The position numbers and the translations under genes were made by a program. The notes under the pieces were generated by a model. It was not told the DNA's origin and made no database searches. It saw only the letters and a program-made list of their open reading frames with translations. From Leptospiraceae bacterium (lineage in GTDB: Bacteria; Spirochaetota; Leptospiria; Leptospirales; Leptospiraceae), in NCBI GenBank assembly GCA_024233865.1, contig JACKPA010000026.1, positions 1 through 35,900 on the forward strand: a stretch of DNA of 35,900 nucleotides, given 5' to 3'. The first letter of the stretch is position 1, and each line of letters starts with the position of its first letter. Shown here in pieces: positions 22,915-31,672 of this stretch.

Positions 22915-24134
22915 AAGTTGCCATTGTAGGAGGTGGGGCTGCCGGAATGATGACAGCCTACCTATTGAATGCGTTACACAATGTAACTCTTTTTGAAAAA
23001 GAACCTATTTTGGGAGGGAATGTTCGCACCATCAATAAAAACGTAACAAACGTCGGTTTGGAGAATGGTATTGTTATTGATAACGGGGTAATTGAGTTTG
23101 CAACCAACCAATTTCCAACTTTTGTAAAAATGATGGAATCTTTGCAAATAGAATTAACTCCCTTTGAAGGCAACACTGCTTTTTACCTACAAAACGGAAA
23201 ATATTATCTGGGACCAAATCTGATCAAAAAAGAAGTAAAAGGTTTTTTGAAAAAATCAAAAGAATGTTGGAAACTCCTTACCTTGTATCCGGAATTGCAC
23301 CAGCTGGAAAAAAAAATCAAACAGAAACAGAATGACCTCTCTTTGTATACAATGAAAGAGTTTTTAAGAGAAGGTGATATGTATTCTTGGTTACGCTCCC
23401 TGATTATGTATGCTCATTCCGTTAAATACCCTACAATCAATGAGGACTATCCGGCAGAAATGGGGATTTCTATTCTGAAATCTTTTGGCATCGGTACAAA
23501 ATGGTCAACCATTCAGAGCGGAATATATACCTATATGGAAAAAATTGTGAATTTGTTCAAAGGGAAAATATTTCTAAATTCTCAAATTTCGGAAGTTTCC
23601 AGAAATGATTTAAGAATTAGTATTCGGCTTCAAGATGGTAGTGTTTTGGATTTTGAAAAAGTTATTTTTGCCACTCCTCCAGAGCAAGTTTTAAAATTAT
23701 TAAAAGACCCAACGGAGAATGAAACAAAAAGGTTTGCTGCTTGGAAGACCAATCAAATTACTACGTTTATTCATACGGATCGTTCTATCTATAACCCATA
23801 CCCAATCAAATATTATTCCGAATTTGATATTTTTGAGACTACCAAAGGGGACTATGGATACAATGCTTATATGAACCGAATCTCTAATATTAAGCTATTT
23901 ACACCTTATTTTATGGCATATAACATGGAAAACGTTGTTGATTCCAGAAAGATAGCCCATAAACAAATACACCATACCCCGCTTTATACTTTGGACGCTA
24001 TGAAATACAGGCAAGAAATCATAGAAACCAATGGAGAAAATAATACCTATTTTGTGGGTGCTTACCTTTACAACGGTTTGCACGAAGGTGCTGCTTTGTC
24101 AGCCAAGGTTGTCGCTCCAAAATTTATGAGTTGA
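22911..24134 (+). CDS. FAD-dependent amine oxidase/protoporphyrinogen oxidase-like protein
   Basis: 407 residues. The N-terminal VAIVGGGAAGMMTAYLLNA and VTLFEKEPILGGNVRT form the FAD-binding Rossmann segment of the flavin amine oxidase superfamily; FATPPEQVLKLL (about 254-265) is the usual inner motif and FVGAYLYNGLHEGAALSAKVVAP the C-terminal FAD-contact helix. It is not close enough to name a substrate. The ATGA overlap with the preceding flavoprotein suggests a two-enzyme pathway. The antiporter gene follows after 30 nt, probably in the same transcript. Confidence 0.83.
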   Translation: MKVAIVGGGAAGMMTAYLLNALHNVTLFEKEPILGGNVRTINKNVTNVGLENGIVIDNGVIEFATNQFPTFVKMMESLQIELTPFEGNTAFYLQNGKYYLGPNLIKKEVKGFLKKSKECWKLLTLYPELHQLEKKIKQKQNDLSLYTMKEFLREGDMYSWLRSLIMYAHSVKYPTINEDYPAEMGISILKSFGIGTKWSTIQSGIYTYMEKIVNLFKGKIFLNSQISEVSRNDLRISIRLQDGSVLDFEKVIFATPPEQVLKLLKDPTENETKRFAAWKTNQITTFIHTDRSIYNPYPIKYYSEFDIFETTKGDYGYNAYMNRISNIKLFTPYFMAYNMENVVDSRKIAHKQIHHTPLYTLDAMKYRQEIIETNGENNTYFVGAYLYNGLHEGAALSAKVVAPKFMS

Positions 24135-24164
24135 TTTTTTATCCTATAAATTACTAATACGCTT

Positions 24165-26369
24165 ATGGATATTTCTTACATTCAACTCTCTACTATAATA
24201 ATGGCTATTTTTTTTGGGGTCTCTTTGTTTATTGTTTCTCGTTATCTTGGATTGCCAACAATTGTACTTTTGCTAATTGGTGGAATCATTCTCGGACCGG
24301 AATTTTTAAATATTGTAAAACCACAATCTTTGGGTAAAAGTTTACACCTCTTGATTTCGTTATGCGTTGCCATTATTTTATTTGAGGGTGGGCTAACTTT
24401 ACAACCGCAAGGTTTTAAAAAAGCTCCCAAAATGATTTGGAAACTCTTAACATTAGGTGTCTTGGTTACCTGGTTTGGAACTGCATTCCTTGTTTATCTA
24501 TTGCTCCACTTTTCAATTCCTATGTCACTCTTAACGGGAAGTTTGATCATTGTTACCGGACCTACCGTAATAGCTCCCTTGTTAAAACGCATCAAAGTGA
24601 AAGAAAAACTCTACCACATTCTTCACTGGGAAGGAGTTTTGATTGATCCGATTGGAGTCTTTATCGCAATTTTATGCTTTGAATGGATGAGTCTCGAAGG
24701 AAGTGCTCTAACCAATATAGTACAACTGAGTTATAGACTTCTGATTGGAATTCTTATTGGAGGGAGTGGCGGATACATTATAACGACCCTTTTAAAAATA
24801 GAAAAAATACCGGAAGAGCAGGTCAACATTTTTGTATTTGCCTTTGCCTTGTTTCTATTTGGAATATCTGATTTTATTGTACACGAAGCGGGTATCCTTA
24901 CTGTTGTGATTGCGGGACTTGTAATCGGATGGGCAAATCCACCCAAACTGAAACACATACAAACCTTTAAATCCGAACTGACAGAATTGGCAATTGCACT
25001 TGTCTTTATGCTACTAGCTGCCAACTTAAAGCTAAAAAACTTTCTGCACGTTGGTTGGATGGGGCTCATACTTTTAGGAAGCGTTTTGTTTGTTATTCGT
25101 CCTTTGAGTATTTTGTTGTGCTCTTACAAAACATCTTTACAACTCAATGAAAAGTTATTTCTTGCATGGATTGCACCTCGCGGAGTTGTAGCAGGCTCAA
25201 TGGCTTCTCTATTTAGTGTTGAATTGATAAGATTGGGACATCCTAATGCCGCATTTTTGGAAACATTTACCTTTAGCGTAATTGCAGCTACTATTATACT
25301 ACAAGGGACAACAGCTGGTTATCTTGCAAAATTTTTAAAGGTAGAAGAATTGGAAAAAAAGGGCTGGCTGATTATCGGAGCCCACTTGTTTTCCAGGAAA
25401 ATTGCCAAATTTCTTCAAAAAACTACGGGTGGCATTTGTATTTTTTTGGATACAAATGCAGATTCGGTTGCGGAGACACAAAAAGAAGGTTACCTTGCCT
25501 TTCAAGGAAATGCTTTATCTACGGAAGCAATTTCTCCAGAATTGATAAATTCAATTGGTAATCTCTTGGCTCTGACTGATAATCGTGATTTGAACCAATT
25601 AATTTGTGAAAAATGGTCGGAACTAATCGACAAACATCACCTATATCGTTGGTCATCCCAAAGCCCTGAAATGGAAAAACAAATCGGAGGTTTGGGAATT
25701 CCTATCTGGTCAACTCTAACCAAGCCTTCCCAAATTGCCTATAGTTTAAAAAATAAAGAAGCCTTTATTCGTGAATACAATTTGGCAACTTTAAAAAAAC
25801 AAACCACAACTACATTTTTAATGGGAAAAACAAAAGGCAAGTTGAACCTCGAATCAAAAGTCGCTGGTATAAACGGAACCGACAATGTTTTGGTTTTGGA
25901 AAGACTGTCCCAACACCTATCAGAACTTTTTCTTGAGAAACATATATTTTTTCTGGAAGTTGCATCTTATGAAAACTTGATTTTAACAATTTTAGAAAAG
26001 GTAAAAAGTTTGCATCCCGAACTTCCTTTCAACCGTATATCAAGTGAATTATTAGAAAGAGAAAGGCACTTTCCCACAACACTGGCTCATGGTGTTGCTG
26101 CCCCCCACCTTCATTGTCCTAACTTGGAAAATCCACTTTGCTTTGTTGCTAAAATGGATTCGGGAATTCAATTACAAACGTATGAAGGAGATGCAGTTGA
26201 GATCATTTTCCTTTTACTAAGTCCTGAGTCCGCACCTGACCTTCATTTGCGTATCTTGGCAGAAATTGCCAAAACGGTTTCAACAAAAGAGGCAGTCAAC
26301 CAGCTGAAACATTCTAAATCCGTAGATGAGTTTTTAAGCAAGTTAAAAGAAAAGGGCGAAAACCGGTAA
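24165..26369 (+). CDS. Cation/proton antiporter fused to an RCK-like and a PTS EIIA domain
   Basis: 734 residues in three parts. Residues 1 to about 390 form a CPA-type (NhaP/KefB-like) antiporter with about a dozen TM helices: LGLPTIVLLLIGGIILGPEF, ILFEGGLTL, VTGPTVIAPLLKRI, HWEGVLIDPIGV, and APRGVVAGSMASLF. About 395-500 resembles a TrkA-N/RCK nucleotide-binding module (GWLIIGAHLFSRKIAKFL, CIFLDTNADSV, LALTDNRDLNQLI). The last ~140 residues match the fructose-type PTS EIIA fold, with LAHGVAAPHLH carrying a candidate phospho-His (His648), as in family TxxxxGxAIPH motifs. The fusion suggests that transport is controlled by a phosphotransfer or regulatory state. The substrate may be Na+ or K+. 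No PTS sugar permease is nearby. Confidence 0.88.
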   Translation: MDISYIQLSTIIMAIFFGVSLFIVSRYLGLPTIVLLLIGGIILGPEFLNIVKPQSLGKSLHLLISLCVAIILFEGGLTLQPQGFKKAPKMIWKLLTLGVLVTWFGTAFLVYLLLHFSIPMSLLTGSLIIVTGPTVIAPLLKRIKVKEKLYHILHWEGVLIDPIGVFIAILCFEWMSLEGSALTNIVQLSYRLLIGILIGGSGGYIITTLLKIEKIPEEQVNIFVFAFALFLFGISDFIVHEAGILTVVIAGLVIGWANPPKLKHIQTFKSELTELAIALVFMLLAANLKLKNFLHVGWMGLILLGSVLFVIRPLSILLCSYKTSLQLNEKLFLAWIAPRGVVAGSMASLFSVELIRLGHPNAAFLETFTFSVIAATIILQGTTAGYLAKFLKVEELEKKGWLIIGAHLFSRKIAKFLQKTTGGICIFLDTNADSVAETQKEGYLAFQGNALSTEAISPELINSIGNLLALTDNRDLNQLICEKWSELIDKHHLYRWSSQSPEMEKQIGGLGIPIWSTLTKPSQIAYSLKNKEAFIREYNLATLKKQTTTTFLMGKTKGKLNLESKVAGINGTDNVLVLERLSQHLSELFLEKHIFFLEVASYENLILTILEKVKSLHPELPFNRISSELLERERHFPTTLAHGVAAPHLHCPNLENPLCFVAKMDSGIQLQTYEGDAVEIIFLLLSPESAPDLHLRILAEIAKTVSTKEAVNQLKHSKSVDEFLSKLKEKGENR

Positions 26370-26465
26370 AAATTTTCAATAAAAACAGTTGACATATTTT
26401 TTATTCAAGAAAAATCTTAGACAAAGGTGTTTGTTTCTAAATATCAAATATCTAAAACAAATATT

Positions 26466-26944
26466 ATGATAACTAAGTCATTCAAAGAATGGGATTCAGA
26501 AGAAATTGAAAAAACCTTTGGTATTACACGACTCTGGAATACTATGCCTGAGCTCAATGAATTGTTAGACCTCACAGGCATAAATACACCCCAAAATGAA
26601 AAATATGAAGAATTGCGAGAATGGTTGTATCTGAATGCTGATGCTTGGAATAAAGATGAGTTAAAGATGTTTTTTATAGATCCTTTGCTCAGTATGATAA
26701 AGTTTTATCATTTGCCTTACTACAAAGCCTTTACACAACGTACAATGCGTATCAAAACAGACACAGTGGACAGCAAGGGAGAAGTTGAGTTTTTTGTGGG
26801 GGTCGGTTTTGGTTTTTTGTAGTTTTGGCAGATAAGCAATATTCGGTAAGCAATGCCTACAACGCTACTGATGAAGACTTACCTAAAATCATTGCTATTT
26901 TGGAAAAAATAAAAGCCAAAATAGAAAAGTATTTTAATTTGTAA
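26466..26944 (+). pseudogene. Broken PD-(D/E)XK nuclease-family gene with internal deletion and frameshift
   Basis: The first part (MITKSFKEWDSEEIEKTFGI... to GEVEFFVG, start ATG 26466; a frame extends to 26427) runs into a stop at 26820-26822. The continuation in another frame reads GRFWFFVVLADKQYSVSNAY and TDEDLPKIIAILEKIKAKIEKYFNL, ending in TAA at 26944. Both ends match, in my recollection, a PD-(D/E)XK nuclease-like family that is commonly near 200 residues; the middle, which should hold the E-x-K catalytic residues, is missing. A deletion of some 150-250 bp with a frame change explains both facts. It lies between the antiporter and the App1-like gene. Confidence 0.75.
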
Positions 26945-27018
26945 GTATTTTTATATTTTTTCAAAAGAATTGAAATTCTATTCTTGACAATAAATCCATT
27001 GCAAACTGTTTATAAACC

Positions 27019-28554
27019 ATGGAGAAAGTTGTCAGAAATAAAGATAGTGAGATAAAAGATAAAAAACGGGTAGCTATTAGCGGAAATTCACTTGGAAGGG
27101 AAAATAGAGCAACCATTCGAGGTCAAGTTGTTGATATTGGAATTTTTGATCCTATCAAAGCAGAAGATATATGGGATTTTGTTACCGGAATGTTTGCCGG
27201 AGACGAAAATGAAGTGACACCTTTTTTGGATTTTAGCCTTGCTCCCGTTCGGAAACCAATCTTAAAAATTGAAATATTAGAACCAACAGGGAATAAGGCT
27301 TTTGTTTCTGAAGACATATACGGAGACGAAGATGGTTTTTTTACCTACACAATTCGTGCCAAATTAAAGCCGGAAAATTACATTTTTCATGTAATTTTTA
27401 AAGGAAGTGATTCCTATCGCCAATACACAAGAGACCTTGCCTTTATCAATCGAAATGAAAAGACGGATATAACCAAAATTACCATTGTTGGAAAAGGAGA
27501 ACTTCGAATTTTGCCGGAAGACTATAACGGTTTTATTACAACTTCTGATATTGACCAAACCTATCTGGCAACTGACATATTTTCAAAAAAAGGAAAGTTT
27601 TCTACTCTATTTGAGACACCCGAACAAAAAAGAGCATTGCCCGGAATGCCAATTTTTTACCAAAAATTAAGGCAGGATACTAACCAAACTCCCCTTTGTT
27701 TTATCTCAGCGAGTCCTCACTTTTTCAAAAGGACTCTCCTCGCTACCATTAAAAAACATGGAATTATAAGTGAATCTCTTTATTTGAAATACCTGGAAGG
27801 AACGATCAAGGGAGTTTTTGATAAGCTTATTCACTCTTTTATCAATTTGGATGACTTGTTTAAAGAAGGCATGAAACCGGCTTTAACTCGAGTTAAAAAG
27901 TTTTTCGGTTCTTCTTACCAAAGCTTGTTTGATCAACTTAGCTACAAACTCTCGATTCTCCTGCAAAACCGACTCTATCACCCAACAAACACAAAAGAAA
28001 TTTTGCTGGGAGATAATACGGAAAGCGACTATTTTATTTTTACCCTCTACCAATTGATTTTGCAAGGCAAATTGGTTGGGCAAGAACTAGAAGACTACCT
28101 ATACCGGCTTAACTTTTTAGGACGAGATGCCATAACACGAGATAGCGCAGTAAAAATCAAAAAGCTTGCCTCCGAATGTACAACACTCCATGGAAAAGTG
28201 AACCCCGTCTACCAAGTTTTGATAAATGTGACTGATAAAGGTCCCGGGCAAGAAAAAATGATGGATTCCGTTCGGAAGGCTTTACCTCAGCACATTCGTT
28301 TGGATGATAATAATACTGCCGTATTTTTATCTACTCAAGGGGCAGTAGGGTTTTCTATCATACTTCATGCTTTGGGAGTTTTACAATTTCAATCTGTTGT
28401 AGACGTTACCACCGATCTAATTGGACAATGGTTTAACGGAAAGGTTATTGATGACAGATATTTGGTAAATCTCGTTAAGAACCTTAGTGTCCCCAAATAC
28501 GCTGAAAAGGAAAAGGAACTTTTAAAAGAAATTGTAGAAAAAGCCCTTAGCTAG
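27019..28554 (+). CDS. App1-like (DUF2183) phosphatidate phosphatase-type protein
   Basis: 511 residues. A central HAD-type catalytic motif DxDxT is present (Asp177-I-Asp179-Q-Thr181), with the FISASPHFF motif (about 233) and GDNTESD (about 334) that complete the App1/DUF2183 catalytic core. An N-terminal beta-rich domain (about 80-140, KIEILEPTGNKAF... YIFHVIFKGSDSYR) precedes it, as in bacterial relatives. A C-terminal ~120-residue alpha/beta region (YQVLINVTDKGPGQ to the end) is extra. Yeast App1 dephosphorylates phosphatidate; the substrate here may be a phospholipid but is not proven. No signal peptide or TM helix was seen. Confidence 0.85.
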   Translation: MEKVVRNKDSEIKDKKRVAISGNSLGRENRATIRGQVVDIGIFDPIKAEDIWDFVTGMFAGDENEVTPFLDFSLAPVRKPILKIEILEPTGNKAFVSEDIYGDEDGFFTYTIRAKLKPENYIFHVIFKGSDSYRQYTRDLAFINRNEKTDITKITIVGKGELRILPEDYNGFITTSDIDQTYLATDIFSKKGKFSTLFETPEQKRALPGMPIFYQKLRQDTNQTPLCFISASPHFFKRTLLATIKKHGIISESLYLKYLEGTIKGVFDKLIHSFINLDDLFKEGMKPALTRVKKFFGSSYQSLFDQLSYKLSILLQNRLYHPTNTKEILLGDNTESDYFIFTLYQLILQGKLVGQELEDYLYRLNFLGRDAITRDSAVKIKKLASECTTLHGKVNPVYQVLINVTDKGPGQEKMMDSVRKALPQHIRLDDNNTAVFLSTQGAVGFSIILHALGVLQFQSVVDVTTDLIGQWFNGKVIDDRYLVNLVKNLSVPKYAEKEKELLKEIVEKALS

Positions 28555-28581
28555 TATAAAAGCCTTTTGATTTCTATTAGT

Positions 28582-28599
28582 GAGTGACTTAAGTCACTC
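28582..28599. promoter_or_regulatory. 18-bp perfect palindrome between the App1-like gene and flaB
   Basis: GAGTGACTTAAGTCACTC is fully self-complementary. It begins 28 nt after the App1-like stop and 151 nt before the flagellin ATG. Without a T-run (TTAGGAGAAATTTT follows), it may be a factor-binding site or weak terminator. The remaining leader (to 28749) is AT-rich; no clear sigma-28 box was recognised. Confidence 0.5.
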
Positions 28600-28738
28600 G
28601 TTAGGAGAAATTTTAACAAAAAAATTAAAAAAATCTAAACAAAAATAAAAATAAAATTGATTATAGACCTTGATCTGTCGATGTTTTAATCACAGGTCAG
28701 GAAGACCTATAAACAAAAAACACAAGAAAAAGATTCAT

Positions 28739-28743
28739 GGAGG
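28739..28743 (+). promoter_or_regulatory. Strong ribosome-binding site of flaB
   Basis: GGAGG ends 6 nt before the ATG at 28750, one of the strongest ribosome sites in the window, in keeping with a highly expressed flagellin. Confidence 0.75.
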
Positions 28744-28749
28744 AATCTG

Positions 28750-29598
28750 ATGATTATTAATCACAATTTAAGCGCTATAAACTCTCACAGAGTTCTAAAG
28801 TTCAACAATGAAAATTTAAGCAGAGACATGGAAAAATTGTCTTCCGGTATGAGAATTAACCGGGGTGGAGATGATGCTTCCGGATTAGCTGTTTCTGAAA
28901 AAATGAGAGCTCAAGTGAATGGTCTTAGAAGAGCTGAGCAAAATACAGAAGACGGAATTTCTTTTATCCAAACTACAGAAGGTTGGTTACAAGAAACTCA
29001 AGAGATCGTTCAAAGAATCAGGGTTCTTGCAGTACAAGCTGCTAACGGTATCTACACTGAAGAAGACAGACAACAAATCCAAGTAGAAGTTTCTCAATTG
29101 ATTGATGAAATCGACAGAATCGCTTCTCAAGCAGAATTCAATAAAATGAAACTTTTAGCTGGTGATTTCTCAAGACTTAATCCAGTTGCAAGTATGTGGT
29201 TCCATATTGGTGCTAACGTACACCAAAGAGAAAGAATCTACATTGAAACAATGAATACAGCTTCTTTAGGTTTAAGAAACCCAACCGTATTAACATTTAT
29301 TTCTCTTTCTACTGCTTCTAAAGCTAACTCTGTGATTGCACTTGCTGATGATGCATTACGCAAAATCTCCAAACAAAGAGCAGACTTAGGCGCTTACCAA
29401 AACCGCTTAGAGCATGTTGCTAAAGGTTTAATGAACGCTTATGAAAACCTACAAGCTTCTGAATCTAGAATCAGAGACACCGACATGGCAGAGCAAATGA
29501 CAAGCTTAACAAGATATCAAATTCTTACACAAGCTGGTACTGCTATGCTTGCTCAAGCAAACACTAAACCTCAAACTGTAATGCAATTACTAAGATAA
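28750..29598 (+). CDS. flaB: Periplasmic flagellar filament core protein, flagellin FlaB type
   Basis: 282 residues, the usual length of spirochaete FlaB core flagellins. The N-terminal D0/D1 helix begins MIINHNLSAINSHR and contains LSSGMRINRGGDDASGLAVSEKMRAQ. The C-terminal coil has NRLEHVAKGLMNAYENLQASESRIRDTDMAEQ and ends QPQTVMQLLR-like (KPQTVMQLLR). There is no variable D2/D3 domain, as expected for a filament inside the periplasm. A strong GGAGG precedes the start and an intrinsic terminator follows, so this is a separate transcription unit. Leptospira carry several flaB copies, so the copy number cannot be given from this window. Confidence 0.97.
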   Translation: MIINHNLSAINSHRVLKFNNENLSRDMEKLSSGMRINRGGDDASGLAVSEKMRAQVNGLRRAEQNTEDGISFIQTTEGWLQETQEIVQRIRVLAVQAANGIYTEEDRQQIQVEVSQLIDEIDRIASQAEFNKMKLLAGDFSRLNPVASMWFHIGANVHQRERIYIETMNTASLGLRNPTVLTFISLSTASKANSVIALADDALRKISKQRADLGAYQNRLEHVAKGLMNAYENLQASESRIRDTDMAEQMTSLTRYQILTQAGTAMLAQANTKPQTVMQLLR

Positions 29599-29625
29599 TT
29601 AGTTTTTCAGTTTCTTATGGTTGTG

Positions 29626-29653
29626 AGCCTGGCAGCAATGCCAGGCTTTTTTA
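29626..29653 (+). terminator. Intrinsic terminator of flaB
   Basis: Stem agcctggca (29626-29634) and tgccaggct (29639-29647), loop gcaa, then a run of T to 29652. It begins 27 nt after the flagellin stop. Confidence 0.92.
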
Positions 29654-29724
29654 TTATATGATTAGGGCATCGGAAAATAGGTTTTGCAGGGGCAATCCCT
29701 CTGTGGTTGCCCTTTAAATGAAAT

Positions 29725-31416
29725 CTACACAAAACTAATCGGTCTTGGCCAAGCAATACCATACCCTTGAGCAAAATCAACTCCCATTATTTCCAGAATG
29801 TTTAGGATTTCGTTGTTTTCAACATATTCGGCAATGGTTTTTAATCCGATAATGTGACCGATTTTGTTTATGGACTCTACAATTGCATAATCAATTTTAT
29901 CTTTACGAATATCTTTCACAAAAGAACCATCAATTTTTAAATAATCTACGGATAAATTTTTTAAATAGGTGAACGAACTCATACCGGAGCCGAAATCATC
30001 CAAAGCAAAAAAACAACCTTTGCTCCTGATTTCTTTTATAAACTCAACTGTTTTTTTTAAATCGGAAATAGCCACAGTTTCCGTAATTTCAAAACAAACC
30101 AAGTCAGGCTTTACCTTCCAATAGTCTAATTTTTCTGCGATATAATCAAAAAACGAGTCATCACTCAGACTTGCTCCTGATAAGTTGATAAAAAACTTTA
30201 ATTCTTTTTGAGTGTTTTTTTGATAATATTTTGATATATAACTAAAGGCATTTTCTATAACCCAACGGTCAATAAGAGGCATCATATTATACCGCTCTGC
30301 AGCAGGCATAAAAACTCCCGGGTATAACAATTCATCCTCGTTTCCTTTTAATCTAAGCAAAAATTCAAAAAACTCTGATTTTCCGTCTTTGAAAGGAAGT
30401 GAAACAATAGGCTGTTTATAAAGCACCAAATGATTTTTTTCCAAGCCTTCTTTGAGGATATTTAAAAGCTGCATTTCCCTTCTTCGTTCACTCATTTCCG
30501 TATCACTCTCATGATAAAAACGGATACGGTTTCTGCCGGAATCTTTTGCCGCATAACAAGCCAGATCAGCTAAACTTAATATTTTTTGTATATTTTCATG
30601 TTTGGAAGATATTTCAATAGCTCCGATGCTTGCACTTATGGAAAAGAGTTTATCCAACCAATTAAAGCGAAAATTTTCGATAGTATTTAAAACTTGAATT
30701 CCTAATTTTTTAGCCTCATTGTATTTGTAGTTTTCTAATAAAATGGCAAACTCATCACCTCCAATTCTTGCGATTAGGTTATTTTTTCCTATTTTATCAC
30801 TGACAAGAATGGAGAGTTGTTTTAATAATTCATCTCCAGCCATGTGCCCGCAAGTATCATTGATAATTTTAAATTGATCCAAATCCAAATAGAGAAGACA
30901 ATGTACCTGACTGCCATCACTGACACTTTCGATGGCTTTATAAAGCCTTTTTTCTAACTCAAACCTGTTTGCCAAACCGGTAAGTGCATCATGATGTGCC
31001 ATGTAATAGATGGTTTCTTCTGCTTTTCTACGAGCTCTTCTTGATTTTGCTTCTCGTAATTCTCTTTCGACAACCGGTGTAAGTCTATTCAAATTATTTT
31101 TTACTATGTAATCATTGGCACCAGCTCGTATGGCATTTACGGCATTGTCTTCACCATTGCCGGTAGATACAACTATAACCGGAATATCCTGATCTTGCTT
31201 TCTTATAATGCAGATAATGTCCAAAAAATTAAAGTTTTGAGAAATGTGGTTTATAATAACAATATCCCAAATTTTGGAATTTAAGCTTTCTTCTAAATCT
31301 TCTATGGTAAAAATAACTTGCGTAACGAGTTCATAATCGCTATTTTGTAGTTGATTTGTCACCTGATCAAAATTAGTATTTGCGTCCTCAAAAGTTAGAA
31401 GTCTTAAAGTTTGCAT
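29725..31416 (-). CDS. Degenerate-receiver GGDEF-EAL protein
   Basis: 563 residues, cytosolic. An N-terminal receiver-like domain (1-120) is followed by GGDEF (about 145-305) and EAL (about 315-560). The GGDEF signature is intact (RIGGDEFAIL) and no R-x-x-D inhibitory site is seen upstream of it. The EAL motif reads EFLLR in place of EALLR, still the E-x-L-x-R form; the other EAL residues are present (NLSGASL, FEITET, DDFGSGMSS, LKIDGSFV). In the receiver, the phospho-acceptor position reads WDIVIINH, i.e. Asn56 instead of Asp, so it is unlikely to be phosphorylated. The protein makes or breaks c-di-GMP. A hairpin gggcaa/ttgccc lies just beyond its 3' end (29692-29714). Confidence 0.92.
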   Translation of the reverse strand: MQTLRLLTFEDANTNFDQVTNQLQNSDYELVTQVIFTIEDLEESLNSKIWDIVIINHISQNFNFLDIICIIRKQDQDIPVIVVSTGNGEDNAVNAIRAGANDYIVKNNLNRLTPVVERELREAKSRRARRKAEETIYYMAHHDALTGLANRFELEKRLYKAIESVSDGSQVHCLLYLDLDQFKIINDTCGHMAGDELLKQLSILVSDKIGKNNLIARIGGDEFAILLENYKYNEAKKLGIQVLNTIENFRFNWLDKLFSISASIGAIEISSKHENIQKILSLADLACYAAKDSGRNRIRFYHESDTEMSERRREMQLLNILKEGLEKNHLVLYKQPIVSLPFKDGKSEFFEFLLRLKGNEDELLYPGVFMPAAERYNMMPLIDRWVIENAFSYISKYYQKNTQKELKFFINLSGASLSDDSFFDYIAEKLDYWKVKPDLVCFEITETVAISDLKKTVEFIKEIRSKGCFFALDDFGSGMSSFTYLKNLSVDYLKIDGSFVKDIRKDKIDYAIVESINKIGHIIGLKTIAEYVENNEILNILEIMGVDFAQGYGIAWPRPISFV

Positions 31417-31672
31417 TTTATGAGACCATCTCCTGTCACCCTCTAAAAGAAAGATTTTTTTTAGTTATACTAAAAAGGAAATCACAATACCCGTATTTAA
31501 AAAAAATTATAAATTATATATTTCTTTACTTTCCTTTATAATTATAATAAACATAAAAATTAACGGGTCAAACGATTTTTTTATGTAAATAAATCAAAAT
31601 GTATTTTATAAAGAACTAAAAATTGAAAATTAAGTATTTATGAGCATTTAAGGAACAATCTTAAACAAACGA

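Noticed and set aside
24731..25069. 112-residue minus-strand frame inside the antiporter gene
   Set aside because: Shadow of a strongly conserved membrane protein on the plus strand.
28640..28749. Sigma-28 promoter for flaB
   Set aside because: A gtcgat resembling GCCGATAA is present, but the -35 half is at the wrong distance.
29692..29714. Terminator for the receiver-GGDEF-EAL gene
   Set aside because: A gggcaa/ttgccc hairpin is there, but no T-run follows on the minus strand; mentioned in the gene entry only.
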